DNA of 64,000 bases from Hymenobacter duratus (GTDB lineage: Bacteria > Bacteroidota > Bacteroidia > Cytophagales > Hymenobacteraceae). The notes under the pieces are model-generated. The model worked only from the letters and a program-made list of their open reading frames with translations, was not told where the DNA came from and made no database searches. Where the stretch lies: NCBI RefSeq assembly GCF_014698995.1, contig NZ_JACWZZ010000002.1:62001-126000 (forward strand), written 5' to 3'. Numbering within the stretch: the first letter of the stretch is position 1; each line of letters begins with the position of its first letter. Below, piece after piece: positions 26,076 through 34,155 of the stretch. The position numbers and the translations under genes are program-made.

Positions 26076-28175
26076 CTACGCCGGCAGTACCAGCGTAAAC
26101 TCCGTGTAGTTGCCTTCTTCCGTTTCCACTTGCAGCACTCCGCCGTGCCCTTTCGTGACGATATCGTGGGCCAGTGACAAGCCCAGGCCCGTTCCCTGGC
26201 CGGCAGGCTTGGTGGTGAAAAAAGGGTGAAAAACCTGCTGCTTCACGGCCGCCGACATGCCCGTACCATTGTCACGCACGCGAATCTCGATGTGGTTGCC
26301 CACACGGCGGCTGCTTACGTGGAGTGCAGGCGCATAGCCTGCCCCAAGCTGGGCCTGGCGGACGGCCAGCGCATGAAAGGCATTGGTGAACAGGTTGAGC
26401 AGCACCCGGCCTATTTCCGTGCGCACCAGCAGCACCTCCCGCACCGACTCATCCAGCTCTGTATGCAGCAGTGCCCGAAAGTCTTGGTTTCTGGTCTGCA
26501 TTTCCTGGTAGGCCAGCCGCAGATTTTCTTCAATCAACTCATTTACCGGCACCCGTTCGCGCTGGCTGGCACCGGTACGGGCATGCGTCAGCATGTCGGT
26601 GATGATGGAGGAAGCGCGCTGGCCGTGCTGGCTGATTTCCTGCAGGTTTTGCTTGAGGCCCGCCAGAATTTCCTGCTGCAACCCATCTGACGCACCAGGC
26701 CCTGGCACGGCGCGGGTGCCGTCCTGGTCGAGCATAGCAACGCTGACTTCCGCAAAATTCTTCATGAAATGCAGCGGGTTCTGCAGCTCATGCGCAATAC
26801 CAGCCGACAGCTCCCCCACAAACGCCCATTTTTCGGCCGCTACCAATTGCTGCTGAGTAGCCAGCAAATCAGTCTGTTTCTGCTCCAGCAGGGCATAGGC
26901 ACGCTGCTTCTGGCGGTTGCTGCGCCACAGCACCAGGCTCAGTCCGGCCACTGCCCCCAGCCCCATCAACGACACCACCAAAAGCCACTGCTGCTGCTGG
27001 TTTTTCTGCCGGATCAGCTGCTCGTTGCGGGTCAGCTGGCTGATGCGGGTTTGCCGTCGGTCCAGCTCGTAGCTGTATTGCAGCGCGGCAATACGCCGAA
27101 TAAGCTCACGGCTACTGAGGCTGTCCTGATAGGCTCCGAATAGTGTCTGATACCGGTAGGCGGCGGGAAAGTCCCCGACCCGGACGCTGGCCTGGGTCAG
27201 CACTTCGCTCACATCCCGGATATTCTCTTTCACGCCGCTGCGCAGGCTGGCCTGCAGGCTGGCTTTGCCATAGATCAGGGCACTATCGGGGCGGTTGGTA
27301 TGCAGGTGGGCGCGGGCCAGCACGAGCTGGGTCCAGGGTAGATAGCCCACTACATCCAGCTGCCGGAGCTGGTGCAGCACCCGGTAGCTGTAAGCAAAGG
27401 CTTTGGGGTGGTTCCCTAACCGCTCCTCCATATCCGCCACATTCATTTCCTCTACCAAAAAGCCAGGCTCATCCCCTAACTGGCGCGTCAGCGTAGCATC
27501 CTGCTGATAGTAGCGGCGGGCACTATCCCAGTTGCCCTGCGTGCGGTACAAGTCGCCGAGGCCGCGCAGTCCCTGCGACACGCCCGGCTGATTGTGGTGG
27601 TGCCGGGACAGTTGCAGGCACCGCTCCAGATACTCGCGCGCCTTCTCATACTCACCTACTTCCGTGCTGATAATGCCCATCTGCGCGTTCATCAGCACCA
27701 GCCAGTGCGGGTCTTTCAGACGCTCAGCCAGGGTCAGGGCCTGCTGGGCATGGTCCAGCGCCTGCGTGTAGTTTCCCTGGCCGGAAAAGATATAGGCCAG
27801 GTTGTAGGTACAGGCCAGCTGGTTGCGCCGGTCGCCGAGTTCGGAAAAAGCCTGGCGGGCCTGCTGCGTATACAGCTGGGCCGGGCCGTACTCATTGCGC
27901 TTGCGGTAATAAAAGCCGAGGCCAAGTTGCGCCTTTGCTTCGCCGAAACGATAGTGCAGGCGCTGGGCCAGTTGAAGGGCCTCCTCGAAAGAAGCGCGCG
28001 ACTCCCGCGGGGCCTTGGACCGCTGCTCAAAAGCCAGCTCGTTCAGCCGGTTCACCCGCGCCGTATCAGCCTGTAGGTGTGCCTGCACTTTGGCCCGCAG
28101 CTGCTGGAGCCTAGGCGTCTGGGCACCTGCCGCCGGAGCAGTCAGCAAAACCAACAATAAAATGCAGGACTTCAA
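26076..28175 (-). CDS. TPR-containing sensor histidine kinase
   Basis: A 699-residue membrane kinase: signal peptide (MKSCILLLVLLTAPAAGAQ), a periplasmic array of about six tetratricopeptide repeats (residues 45-345; examples ALDHAQQALTLAERL, AREYLERCLQLSRHH), a coiled coil, one membrane helix (about 397-417), then HisKA-like GELSAGIAHELQNPLHFMKN (H462) and an ATPase domain with NLFTNAFHAL, RVRDNGTGM and GTGLGLSLAHDI. The H-box (HELQNPL) is of the HPK4 kind. No response regulator gene is adjacent, so its partner is elsewhere. A -7 box TAGCTTTG lies 40 nt upstream. Confidence 0.9.
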   Translation of the reverse strand: MKSCILLLVLLTAPAAGAQTPRLQQLRAKVQAHLQADTARVNRLNELAFEQRSKAPRESRASFEEALQLAQRLHYRFGEAKAQLGLGFYYRKRNEYGPAQLYTQQARQAFSELGDRRNQLACTYNLAYIFSGQGNYTQALDHAQQALTLAERLKDPHWLVLMNAQMGIISTEVGEYEKAREYLERCLQLSRHHHNQPGVSQGLRGLGDLYRTQGNWDSARRYYQQDATLTRQLGDEPGFLVEEMNVADMEERLGNHPKAFAYSYRVLHQLRQLDVVGYLPWTQLVLARAHLHTNRPDSALIYGKASLQASLRSGVKENIRDVSEVLTQASVRVGDFPAAYRYQTLFGAYQDSLSSRELIRRIAALQYSYELDRRQTRISQLTRNEQLIRQKNQQQQWLLVVSLMGLGAVAGLSLVLWRSNRQKQRAYALLEQKQTDLLATQQQLVAAEKWAFVGELSAGIAHELQNPLHFMKNFAEVSVAMLDQDGTRAVPGPGASDGLQQEILAGLKQNLQEISQHGQRASSIITDMLTHARTGASQRERVPVNELIEENLRLAYQEMQTRNQDFRALLHTELDESVREVLLVRTEIGRVLLNLFTNAFHALAVRQAQLGAGYAPALHVSSRRVGNHIEIRVRDNGTGMSAAVKQQVFHPFFTTKPAGQGTGLGLSLAHDIVTKGHGGVLQVETEEGNYTEFTLVLPA

Positions 28176-28214
28176 ACCGAATAAGCTGTTTTGGAACAGT
28201 AGCGTTGAGCTTCA

Positions 28215-28222
28215 CAAAGCTA
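28215..28222 (-). promoter_or_regulatory. -7 box of the TPR histidine kinase gene
   Basis: TAGCTTTG on the minus strand, exact TAnnTTTG. The start would be near 28208, a leader of about 33 nt. Confidence 0.5.
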
Positions 28223-28307
28223 CCATTTTCCCTGCTGCTACCCAGCACTGCGGGCGGCAGAGCCGGGCTTCCGAAACCATGCTCACGCTGTAGTGCCGCC
28301 TGGCTGT

Positions 28308-29732
28308 TCAGAAGCCTTTGGGCAGGTCAATTCCCCGGATTGTCCGGAACAGGCTCAAGGCATTCTGATCCGTGAGGCCGCCGATATAGTCTGTCAGCAG
28401 GATAATCTGCTCATATGCAGTAGCGGCCTGCTGGGGGCCTTCGGCCCGAAACTGCTCGGGTAGCAGGTGCAGCAGCTTGCGGGAGCGTGGCCCGGTGTGG
28501 GGGTCGAAAGTGGCGTGCAGAAACGCATCGAGCAGGCCGGCCAATACTTCGAAGCCTGCCGCCTCTATTTCCAGTACCGGGCGGCTGCGGTAGAGGTGCT
28601 CCACCGTGAGGCGGTGCACGTGCTGGAGCTGCTCCCAGCAGTCGAGCTGCTGCACCAGCGGCTCATCGGCGCGGCCGCGCAGCAGGTCGTCGGCGCGGTC
28701 GGCAAACAGGCGGGCGGTTTGCTGCACCAGGCGGTTGATGAGGCGCGCACGCAGATAGCCGAGTTCCTCGCGCCAGTCGCGCCACTCTACTGAGCCTCGG
28801 CGACCGGGCGCGTCGCCGAGCATGTCGCGCAGCAGCGCCAAGCCGGTTTCGCACGGAATCAGGCCCAGTTTGAGGCCGTCCTCAAAATCGATGATGCGGT
28901 AGCATAGATCATCGGCGGCCTCAACCAGAAAGGCCAGCGGATGCCGATGGTAGAAGCCCCCGATGTCGGTGCCGATGGGCTTGCTGAGCAGGCCCAGCTC
29001 GCGGGCTACTTCCAGAAAGCGTGGTGCTTCAGTTTGAAAGTACCCGTACTTTTTCTCGCTGGTGCCGCGCGTCAGGCTGGCTTCTTCTACTACTGAGGGC
29101 CGAGGGTATTTGGTGAAAGCGCCCAAGGTGGCATATGTCAAGCCCAGACCGGCCGAGCCGCTGCTGTGGGCGGCGTAGGTATGCGTAAGGACGCGAAAAC
29201 CAGCAGCATTGCCTTCAAATTGCTGCAAATCGGCGCGCTGTGAGGCGTTGAGCATGCGCACAAACGGCTCGGCGGCCGCACTGCGGAAATAGGCAGATAT
29301 AGCATCTTCGCCGGAGTGCCCGAACGGCGGGTTGCCGATATCGTGCGCCAGACAGGCGGCAGCCACAATATCACCGAAGTCAGCGTCAAGATGCGGCAGC
29401 ACAGCCGCCAGCGCGGCATTTTCTTCGAGCAGCAGCCGGCCACCGAGGCGCCCCAGGGAGCGGCCCACGCAGGCTGTTTCCAGCGAATGAGTGAGGCGGG
29501 TATGCACGAAGTCGGTTTCGGGCAGCGGCATTACCTGGGTTTTGCGCTGCAGCCGCCGAAACGCGGAGCTGAACACCACCCGGTCGTAATCGGCGACGAA
29601 AGCGCCGCGCACGGGCGGCGCATCCGTGACGAGGTGCAGCTGGGGCTGCTCGGGGTAGCGGCGGCGGCTGAGCAGCCGTTCCCAGCTCATGGTAGGCGCG
29701 TCGGCGGAAGAATCGGTCTGGAGGTGCATCAT
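28308..29732 (-). CDS. dgt: Deoxyguanosinetriphosphate triphosphohydrolase-like protein (dGTPase)
   Basis: A 474-residue HD-domain enzyme that hydrolyses dNTPs to deoxynucleosides and triphosphate. The metal site is visible in THSLETACVGRSLG (H), ACLAHDIGNPPFGHSGED (H-D plus downstream H) and later FLVEAADDLCYRIIDFED (D). FSSAFRRLQRKTQVMPL near the N-terminus is a hallmark of the dGTPase branch. Length is right for type 1 dGTPases. An internal ATG at 29690 (MSWERLLS) is an alternative start closer to the usual N-terminus. It is divergent from the DUF3817 gene. Confidence 0.92.
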   Translation of the reverse strand: MMHLQTDSSADAPTMSWERLLSRRRYPEQPQLHLVTDAPPVRGAFVADYDRVVFSSAFRRLQRKTQVMPLPETDFVHTRLTHSLETACVGRSLGRLGGRLLLEENAALAAVLPHLDADFGDIVAAACLAHDIGNPPFGHSGEDAISAYFRSAAAEPFVRMLNASQRADLQQFEGNAAGFRVLTHTYAAHSSGSAGLGLTYATLGAFTKYPRPSVVEEASLTRGTSEKKYGYFQTEAPRFLEVARELGLLSKPIGTDIGGFYHRHPLAFLVEAADDLCYRIIDFEDGLKLGLIPCETGLALLRDMLGDAPGRRGSVEWRDWREELGYLRARLINRLVQQTARLFADRADDLLRGRADEPLVQQLDCWEQLQHVHRLTVEHLYRSRPVLEIEAAGFEVLAGLLDAFLHATFDPHTGPRSRKLLHLLPEQFRAEGPQQAATAYEQIILLTDYIGGLTDQNALSLFRTIRGIDLPKGF

Positions 29733-29811
29733 CGGGCAGGCAAGGTAAAACGAACCTCCCTATTCTGCGGCATCCGCTAGCCGTGCCAGCGCTCCGGCAA
29801 CAAGCCGGCCG

Positions 29812-29819
29812 TATCTTTG
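29812..29819 (+). promoter_or_regulatory. -7 box of the DUF3817 gene
   Basis: TATCTTTG ends 5 nt before the ATG at 29825, implying a leaderless or near-leaderless message. No TTTG at -33. Confidence 0.55.
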
Positions 29820-29824
29820 GAACG

Positions 29825-30130
29825 ATGAATTCTTCTCTGCTCTCAACTTCCCTGGGCCGCCTGCGCGTGGTCGGGTTTCTGGAAGGCTGGTCTTTCCTGA
29901 TTCTATTGCTGGTAGCCATGCCGCTCAAATACCTGGCCGGCGAGCCACTAGCGGTGCGCTACGTGGGTATGGCGCACGGTGTGCTGTTTGTAGCGTACGT
30001 GCTACTCGTGCTGCAGAATGCTCTGGAACACAGCTGGAACCTGCGCAAAACGGCGCTGGCCCTCGTGGCTTCATTTATTCCGTTGGGCACTTTTTGGGCC
30101 GATAAGCACCTGTTTCGCAGCGCCGCTTAG
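29825..30130 (+). CDS. DUF3817 domain-containing membrane protein
   Basis: A 101-residue protein with three hydrophobic helices: LGRLRVVGFLEGWSFLILLL, then MPLKYLAGEP, then VGMAHGVLFVAYVLLVLQ and ALVASFIPLGTFWADKHL. This is the complete DUF3817 (YdzA-like) pattern; the function is unknown. ATG 29825 is chosen because homologues start just before LGRLR and because the -7 box sits immediately upstream. Confidence 0.88.
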   Translation: MNSSLLSTSLGRLRVVGFLEGWSFLILLLVAMPLKYLAGEPLAVRYVGMAHGVLFVAYVLLVLQNALEHSWNLRKTALALVASFIPLGTFWADKHLFRSAA

Positions 30131-30139
30131 GCCCCAGCT

Positions 30140-30829
30140 CTAATCGACCGGCTCCTCGCCCATGCGGCCCAGCAGGCGCACTGTGGCGTAGCCGAGCAGC
30201 AGAAACACGCCGTAGAGCAGCGTTACCCCCCAGGTCCCCGAGAAGGACATCGGGTGCAGAATGCGGTTCAGAATATCGTAGAACAGCGCCAACGGATTCG
30301 TGATGATGTCCCAGGAGTTGAAGCGTAGGTAGCGCCCCAGATACACTCCAAAGCTGCTCAGCAGCAGCGCTACCGCGGCAAACCCCCAGCCGGCCCACCA
30401 GCCCAGACGGCGCGTCACCAGGGCCTGCATGTCGGTGAGGGAAGCGTAGGCCAGCATCAGGCCGTTCCAGGCGGCGCTCAGCAGCAGGGCCAGATCAAAC
30501 CAGTAGGGCACACCGGCGCGCGGCTCCAGATGAAATAGGTCGGTGAGGATGTAGGGCGCGTTAGGAAAAAACAGCAGCCACACTGCCCCCACCGGCAGCA
30601 GCACGCGCGCCTTCAGCCGCCCCGCCGACAGCCCCAGCATCGTGCTCAGCCCAAACGGGATGAGCGCCAGAAACAGGTTCCAGAGCAGAAAAACGAAGGT
30701 AATCTGGTGGGTCAGGAATACCCGGAACGTGATGAGCACAACGCTCAGCGTGAGCGAAGCCCCCAGCACCAGCAGCAGGCTCAGGCGCTGGCGAATCTGG
30801 GGCAGGGCAAAGGTTAGCGGCATCGGCAT
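30140..30829 (-). CDS. DUF1361 domain-containing membrane protein
   Basis: A 229-residue polytopic protein with about seven helices. It carries the DUF1361 marks FFPNAPYILTDLFHL (mid-protein) and GVYLGRYLRFNSWDI, both conserved loops between helices. Function unknown. It converges on the DUF3817 gene with a gap of 9 nt and no terminator in it. Confidence 0.88.
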   Translation of the reverse strand: MPMPLTFALPQIRQRLSLLLVLGASLTLSVVLITFRVFLTHQITFVFLLWNLFLALIPFGLSTMLGLSAGRLKARVLLPVGAVWLLFFPNAPYILTDLFHLEPRAGVPYWFDLALLLSAAWNGLMLAYASLTDMQALVTRRLGWWAGWGFAAVALLLSSFGVYLGRYLRFNSWDIITNPLALFYDILNRILHPMSFSGTWGVTLLYGVFLLLGYATVRLLGRMGEEPVD

Positions 30830-30912
30830 AGCTACAAGTACGGAAATTATGGGCTTGGAAACGACAGAGCCGTCGCCGTATTGCCTTCCGCTTCCTAGTT
30901 CTGCCCGGCTGC

Positions 30913-31050
30913 CTATTTATCAAACCACCACCTGTATACCAGCCAAAGCACGAAAAACACTATCAGGATGTACCAGCCCCACTTGGCGGCCTCGCGCGAC
31001 GTATCGCCCTGTACCCGGGGGCGGCGCTTCAATTGCGGAAGAAGACGCAT
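30913..31050 (-). CDS. 45-residue single-pass membrane peptide
   Basis: An ATG at 31050 opens a 46-codon frame ending in TAG at 30913. It has a basic N-terminus (MRLLPQLKRRPRVQGDTS), then REAAKWGWYILIVFFVLWLV, a single aromatic-rich membrane helix, and a short YRWWFDK tail. The base composition is like the neighbouring genes and the positive-inside charge is sensible. It follows the TolC gene of the secretion operon on the same strand, after a strong hairpin, so it may or may not be co-transcribed. No family is recognised. Confidence 0.55.
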   Translation of the reverse strand: MRLLPQLKRRPRVQGDTSREAAKWGWYILIVFFVLWLVYRWWFDK

Positions 31051-31088
31051 AATGGTATAACGGTTAGTTTGCTGCACAACAGCAAAGC

Positions 31089-31138
31089 CAGCCGCCCTGT
31101 TCCGGCAGCCGGTGTTTCCTGCCGGAACAGGGCGGCTG
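31089..31138 (-). terminator. Perfect 20-bp hairpin after the secretion operon
   Basis: Arms 31089-31108 and 31119-31138 (core GCCGCCCTGTTCCGGCAG) pair perfectly around a 10-nt loop, just downstream of the TolC stop. A T-rich but not pure T tract follows on the minus strand. Confidence 0.8.
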
Positions 31139-31147
31139 CGCGACCTG

Positions 31148-32632
31148 CTACTCTACGCCGCCCGCTGCCCAACGCAGCGTAGCCTGGGTCTGGGCGTATT
31201 TTGCCTGCAGCTCGGCCAGCTTCACGCGGGCCGAAACCAGCGTCGATTCGCGGGAGTTGATAAGAAACACGGAGCTTTCCCCGTTCTCGAACCGGATTTG
31301 CTCGCCCACGCGCAGGCGTTCCGCGTTTTGCACTACCTGCTCCTGCAGGCGCAGCTGCTCGCGCAGGGCCTCCCACTCGTTGGCCACGGTGCGCACGCCG
31401 GTCTGGATTTCCCGCGTGTCCTGCTGCAGATCCAGCTCGGTTTCGCGCAGCTTGAGGCGGTTGAGCTGCAGCTTGGCGCGCTCTTGGCGCAGCAGCAGCG
31501 GATAAGCAAAGCTCACGCCCAGCTTGTAGTTGTTCTGCAGGTAGTTGCCGTTCAGGCTGGCCGGACTCTCGGGGCTGAATGGCTGGCCGGCCTGCAGTAG
31601 GTTATAATCGACGGAAAGCTTGGGTAGCAGCTTATTGGAAAGCAGCCGCCGCTCTACGCCCAGCTGGTTGAGCTTGGCGCGGCTTTTCTGCAGCTCCGGG
31701 TGAATGCGCTGCGCCAGCTCGGCCAGCGCGGCCACCGAGTCGGGGGGCAGCGGCTGCCAGGCGGCGGGGCCGGGCAGCACCTGCGGCCGGGCAGCAGCCG
31801 GCAGCTCCAGCGGCTGGTTCTGCTCGTTCCAGAGGTAGTTGGAGAGCAGCAGCGTGGAGTTGCGGAACTGCACCCGGGCCTGCGCCAGCGTGGCCTGCCG
31901 GTTCTGCAGCTCCGTCAGGGCCTCCACCGAGTCGATGGCAGCCAGGTCGCCGAAGACCACACGCTGCCGCACGGCTTCAAAGCGGGTATTGGCCAGACCC
32001 GTGTTGCGGTCCAGCAGCTGCAGGCGCTGGTAGTTCAGGCTCCAGTCCCAGTAGTCTTTGGCGGCCTGCAGCAGCAGTTTGTTGAGGGCCCCGCGACGCT
32101 CCGCCTCGGCCAGCCCCTGCAGGGCCTGCGCCTGGCGCACGGCAGCGCGGCGCTCATCTATCAGCAGGCCCTGCGCCAGCGGCACCGAAAGGCCCACGTA
32201 GCTTAGGCCGGCCGGCGCCGTGTAGCTCTCCGGATTCACGTAGGTCCCCACTCCCCGGTCGAAACCGGCTTTCAGGTCGGCCCCGAACCAGAGCGGTACG
32301 CGCAGCTGGCTGTCCCAGTCGTGGAAGTAGTCTTTGCCGCCGAAGGTTTTGCCGTAGTATTTGCTGGTCGCCGCCGGATCGAAGAGGCCGCGGGCGTAGC
32401 GCACTTCCTGCAACGCCCGCTCCGGCAGCAGCCCGGCTTGCCGGGCCACCGGATGCCGCAACGCCACGAAGGTCAGCAGATCGGTGAGGCTGAACACCTG
32501 CCCGGAATCGGTGGCGGCAAGAGGAGCCGGCAGAGGAAGCGCCGCAGGCACCACCCCAGCCGGCCGCTGCGCACCTACCGGCCCGGCCAGGGCCAGCAAT
32601 GCCGCTGCTACTATCAGTCGGAGCCGTTTCAT
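31148..32632 (-). CDS. TolC family outer membrane efflux/secretion protein
   Basis: A 494-residue protein with signal peptide (MKRLRLIVAAALLALAGPVGA) and the TolC repeat build: long helical hairpins (VEALTELQNRQATLAQARV; later QEVVQNAERLRVGEQIRFENG) alternating with strands (FGADLKAGFDRGVGTYVNPE). It forms the outer-membrane channel. Its ATG overlaps the stop of the HlyD gene by 4 nt (ATGA), so translational coupling is likely. It is the third gene of ABC-HlyD-TolC on the minus strand. Confidence 0.9.
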   Translation of the reverse strand: MKRLRLIVAAALLALAGPVGAQRPAGVVPAALPLPAPLAATDSGQVFSLTDLLTFVALRHPVARQAGLLPERALQEVRYARGLFDPAATSKYYGKTFGGKDYFHDWDSQLRVPLWFGADLKAGFDRGVGTYVNPESYTAPAGLSYVGLSVPLAQGLLIDERRAAVRQAQALQGLAEAERRGALNKLLLQAAKDYWDWSLNYQRLQLLDRNTGLANTRFEAVRQRVVFGDLAAIDSVEALTELQNRQATLAQARVQFRNSTLLLSNYLWNEQNQPLELPAAARPQVLPGPAAWQPLPPDSVAALAELAQRIHPELQKSRAKLNQLGVERRLLSNKLLPKLSVDYNLLQAGQPFSPESPASLNGNYLQNNYKLGVSFAYPLLLRQERAKLQLNRLKLRETELDLQQDTREIQTGVRTVANEWEALREQLRLQEQVVQNAERLRVGEQIRFENGESSVFLINSRESTLVSARVKLAELQAKYAQTQATLRWAAGGVE

Positions 32633-34044
32633 TTCGACTCGTCCTCCTCTCCGCCATCTTTAGCGCCTTTGTCAGCCTTCGCGCCTTTGCTGGTGCCCAG
32701 CGTGCCGGTGGTGCCGCCGGCCCCAGGGTTGCCCACGAAATCGGGCGGGAAGCCATTGAGCTGGCGCCACAGCTCATACCAGATCGGCACATCGTCGAGC
32801 AGGGCCCAGCCATACACGCCGGAGCCTACCCGCAGCGGCTTGGGCCAGGGCTCCTGGTCCGGGTCGGGAGTCACGAGGATGCGGTACTGCCCCTGGCTGT
32901 CGATGTTGTCGATGACGGCCACCGTGCCCCCGAAGGTACCGAAGCTGGTACCGGGCCAGCCGGTGAAAACCAGCGCCGGCCAGCCATCAAACTGCAGCCG
33001 CACCTTGCGGCCCACACTCAGCAGCGGCACGTCCATGGGGCGCACATAGAGCTCGGCGGCCAGGGCCGGCGTGTTGGGCATTACGGTCACAATCGGCTCG
33101 CTCTCCTTCACAATTTCGCCGATACCTGCCTTCAGGGCCCGCACCACATAGCCGTCCTGCGGGGCCCGGATGTGGTAGTAGCCGGCCCGGATGCTGAGGT
33201 TGGCCAGCTCGTTGCGCATCTTGGCAATCTGGCCTTCGCTGTCGAACTGGTAGGCCGTGGTCGAACGCCGGTCCGACTCCGATTTGGCTATCTTGTCCTG
33301 ATACTCTGCCTGCAGCGACGACAGCTCCAGCTGCGAGTTGGTGAGCTCCTGGCGGCTGGCATTCAGCTTGTTTTCCACGGCCTGCCGCTTGGCGGTGCTT
33401 TCCTGAAACTTGAGGCGGCGCTGCTCCAGCTCCGTCAGGCTTTTGAGGCCCTGCGCGTACAGCGCTTCCTGGCGGGCCAGCTGCTGCTGCGCAATGCTGA
33501 AGTCGTTGTCGGCGGCGCGCAGCTCGGCTTCGTCAGAGTTCACCTTCAGGCGGCTCTGCGTCACTTTGTTGCGGGCCTTGTCGAGGCTGATGCGCAGGCC
33601 GCTGCGCAACGCATCCTGCTGGCTACTGAGGGCCGTGCCTTTCGCCCGGTTTTCTTCCAGCGCCGAAATTTTGGCCTGCAGCTGCTCTTGCGTGCGGGCC
33701 AGCAGTTCGGGGTCGAAGTATTTTTCCTTGATTTCGGTGATGACGACCAGCGTATCGCCTTTTTTCACCTGCTGCCCCTCCCGCACTTTCCAGGCCTCAA
33801 TGCGGCCGGCAATGGTACTGGGCACAATCTGGGGCCGGTCCTGGGGGCGCAGGGTAGTGAGCGTGCCGGTTGAGCGGATGTTCTGCGTCCAGGGCAGAAA
33901 GCCGGCTACCAGCACCAGCAGGCCCAGCGCCGTGAGCCAGCGGGCCACCGTACGGCCCGACTGCGGCGTCTGCACCTGCTCAAAAGCGCGGAAACGACTG
34001 ATCTGCGGGTCGGTTTCAGCTAATGGATGTTCAGCAAAAGGCAT
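32629..34044 (-). CDS. HlyD family secretion/membrane fusion protein
   Basis: A 471-residue adaptor: one N-terminal membrane helix (WLTALGLLVLVAGFLPW, about 38-54), a lipoyl half (IPSTIAGRIEAWKVREGQQVKKGD), a long coiled-coil hairpin (about 120-265), the second lipoyl half (IRAPQDGYVVRALKAGIGE) and a C-terminal beta barrel. The end is a low-complexity GGTTG/KGAK/DEE tail. It links the ABC protein in the inner membrane to the TolC channel. Start ATG at 34044. Confidence 0.9.
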   Translation of the reverse strand: MPFAEHPLAETDPQISRFRAFEQVQTPQSGRTVARWLTALGLLVLVAGFLPWTQNIRSTGTLTTLRPQDRPQIVPSTIAGRIEAWKVREGQQVKKGDTLVVITEIKEKYFDPELLARTQEQLQAKISALEENRAKGTALSSQQDALRSGLRISLDKARNKVTQSRLKVNSDEAELRAADNDFSIAQQQLARQEALYAQGLKSLTELEQRRLKFQESTAKRQAVENKLNASRQELTNSQLELSSLQAEYQDKIAKSESDRRSTTAYQFDSEGQIAKMRNELANLSIRAGYYHIRAPQDGYVVRALKAGIGEIVKESEPIVTVMPNTPALAAELYVRPMDVPLLSVGRKVRLQFDGWPALVFTGWPGTSFGTFGGTVAVIDNIDSQGQYRILVTPDPDQEPWPKPLRVGSGVYGWALLDDVPIWYELWRQLNGFPPDFVGNPGAGGTTGTLGTSKGAKADKGAKDGGEEDESK

Positions 34045-34155
34045 AGGTAAGGGGAGGCTGAGTGAGGGTAAGCTGATGCGGCGGGCCGGCAGGCAGTTGA
34101 GGGCGGGTTCTTTACAACCAATCAGTTACAACTTCGGCTACGGCAGGGCCGCTGC

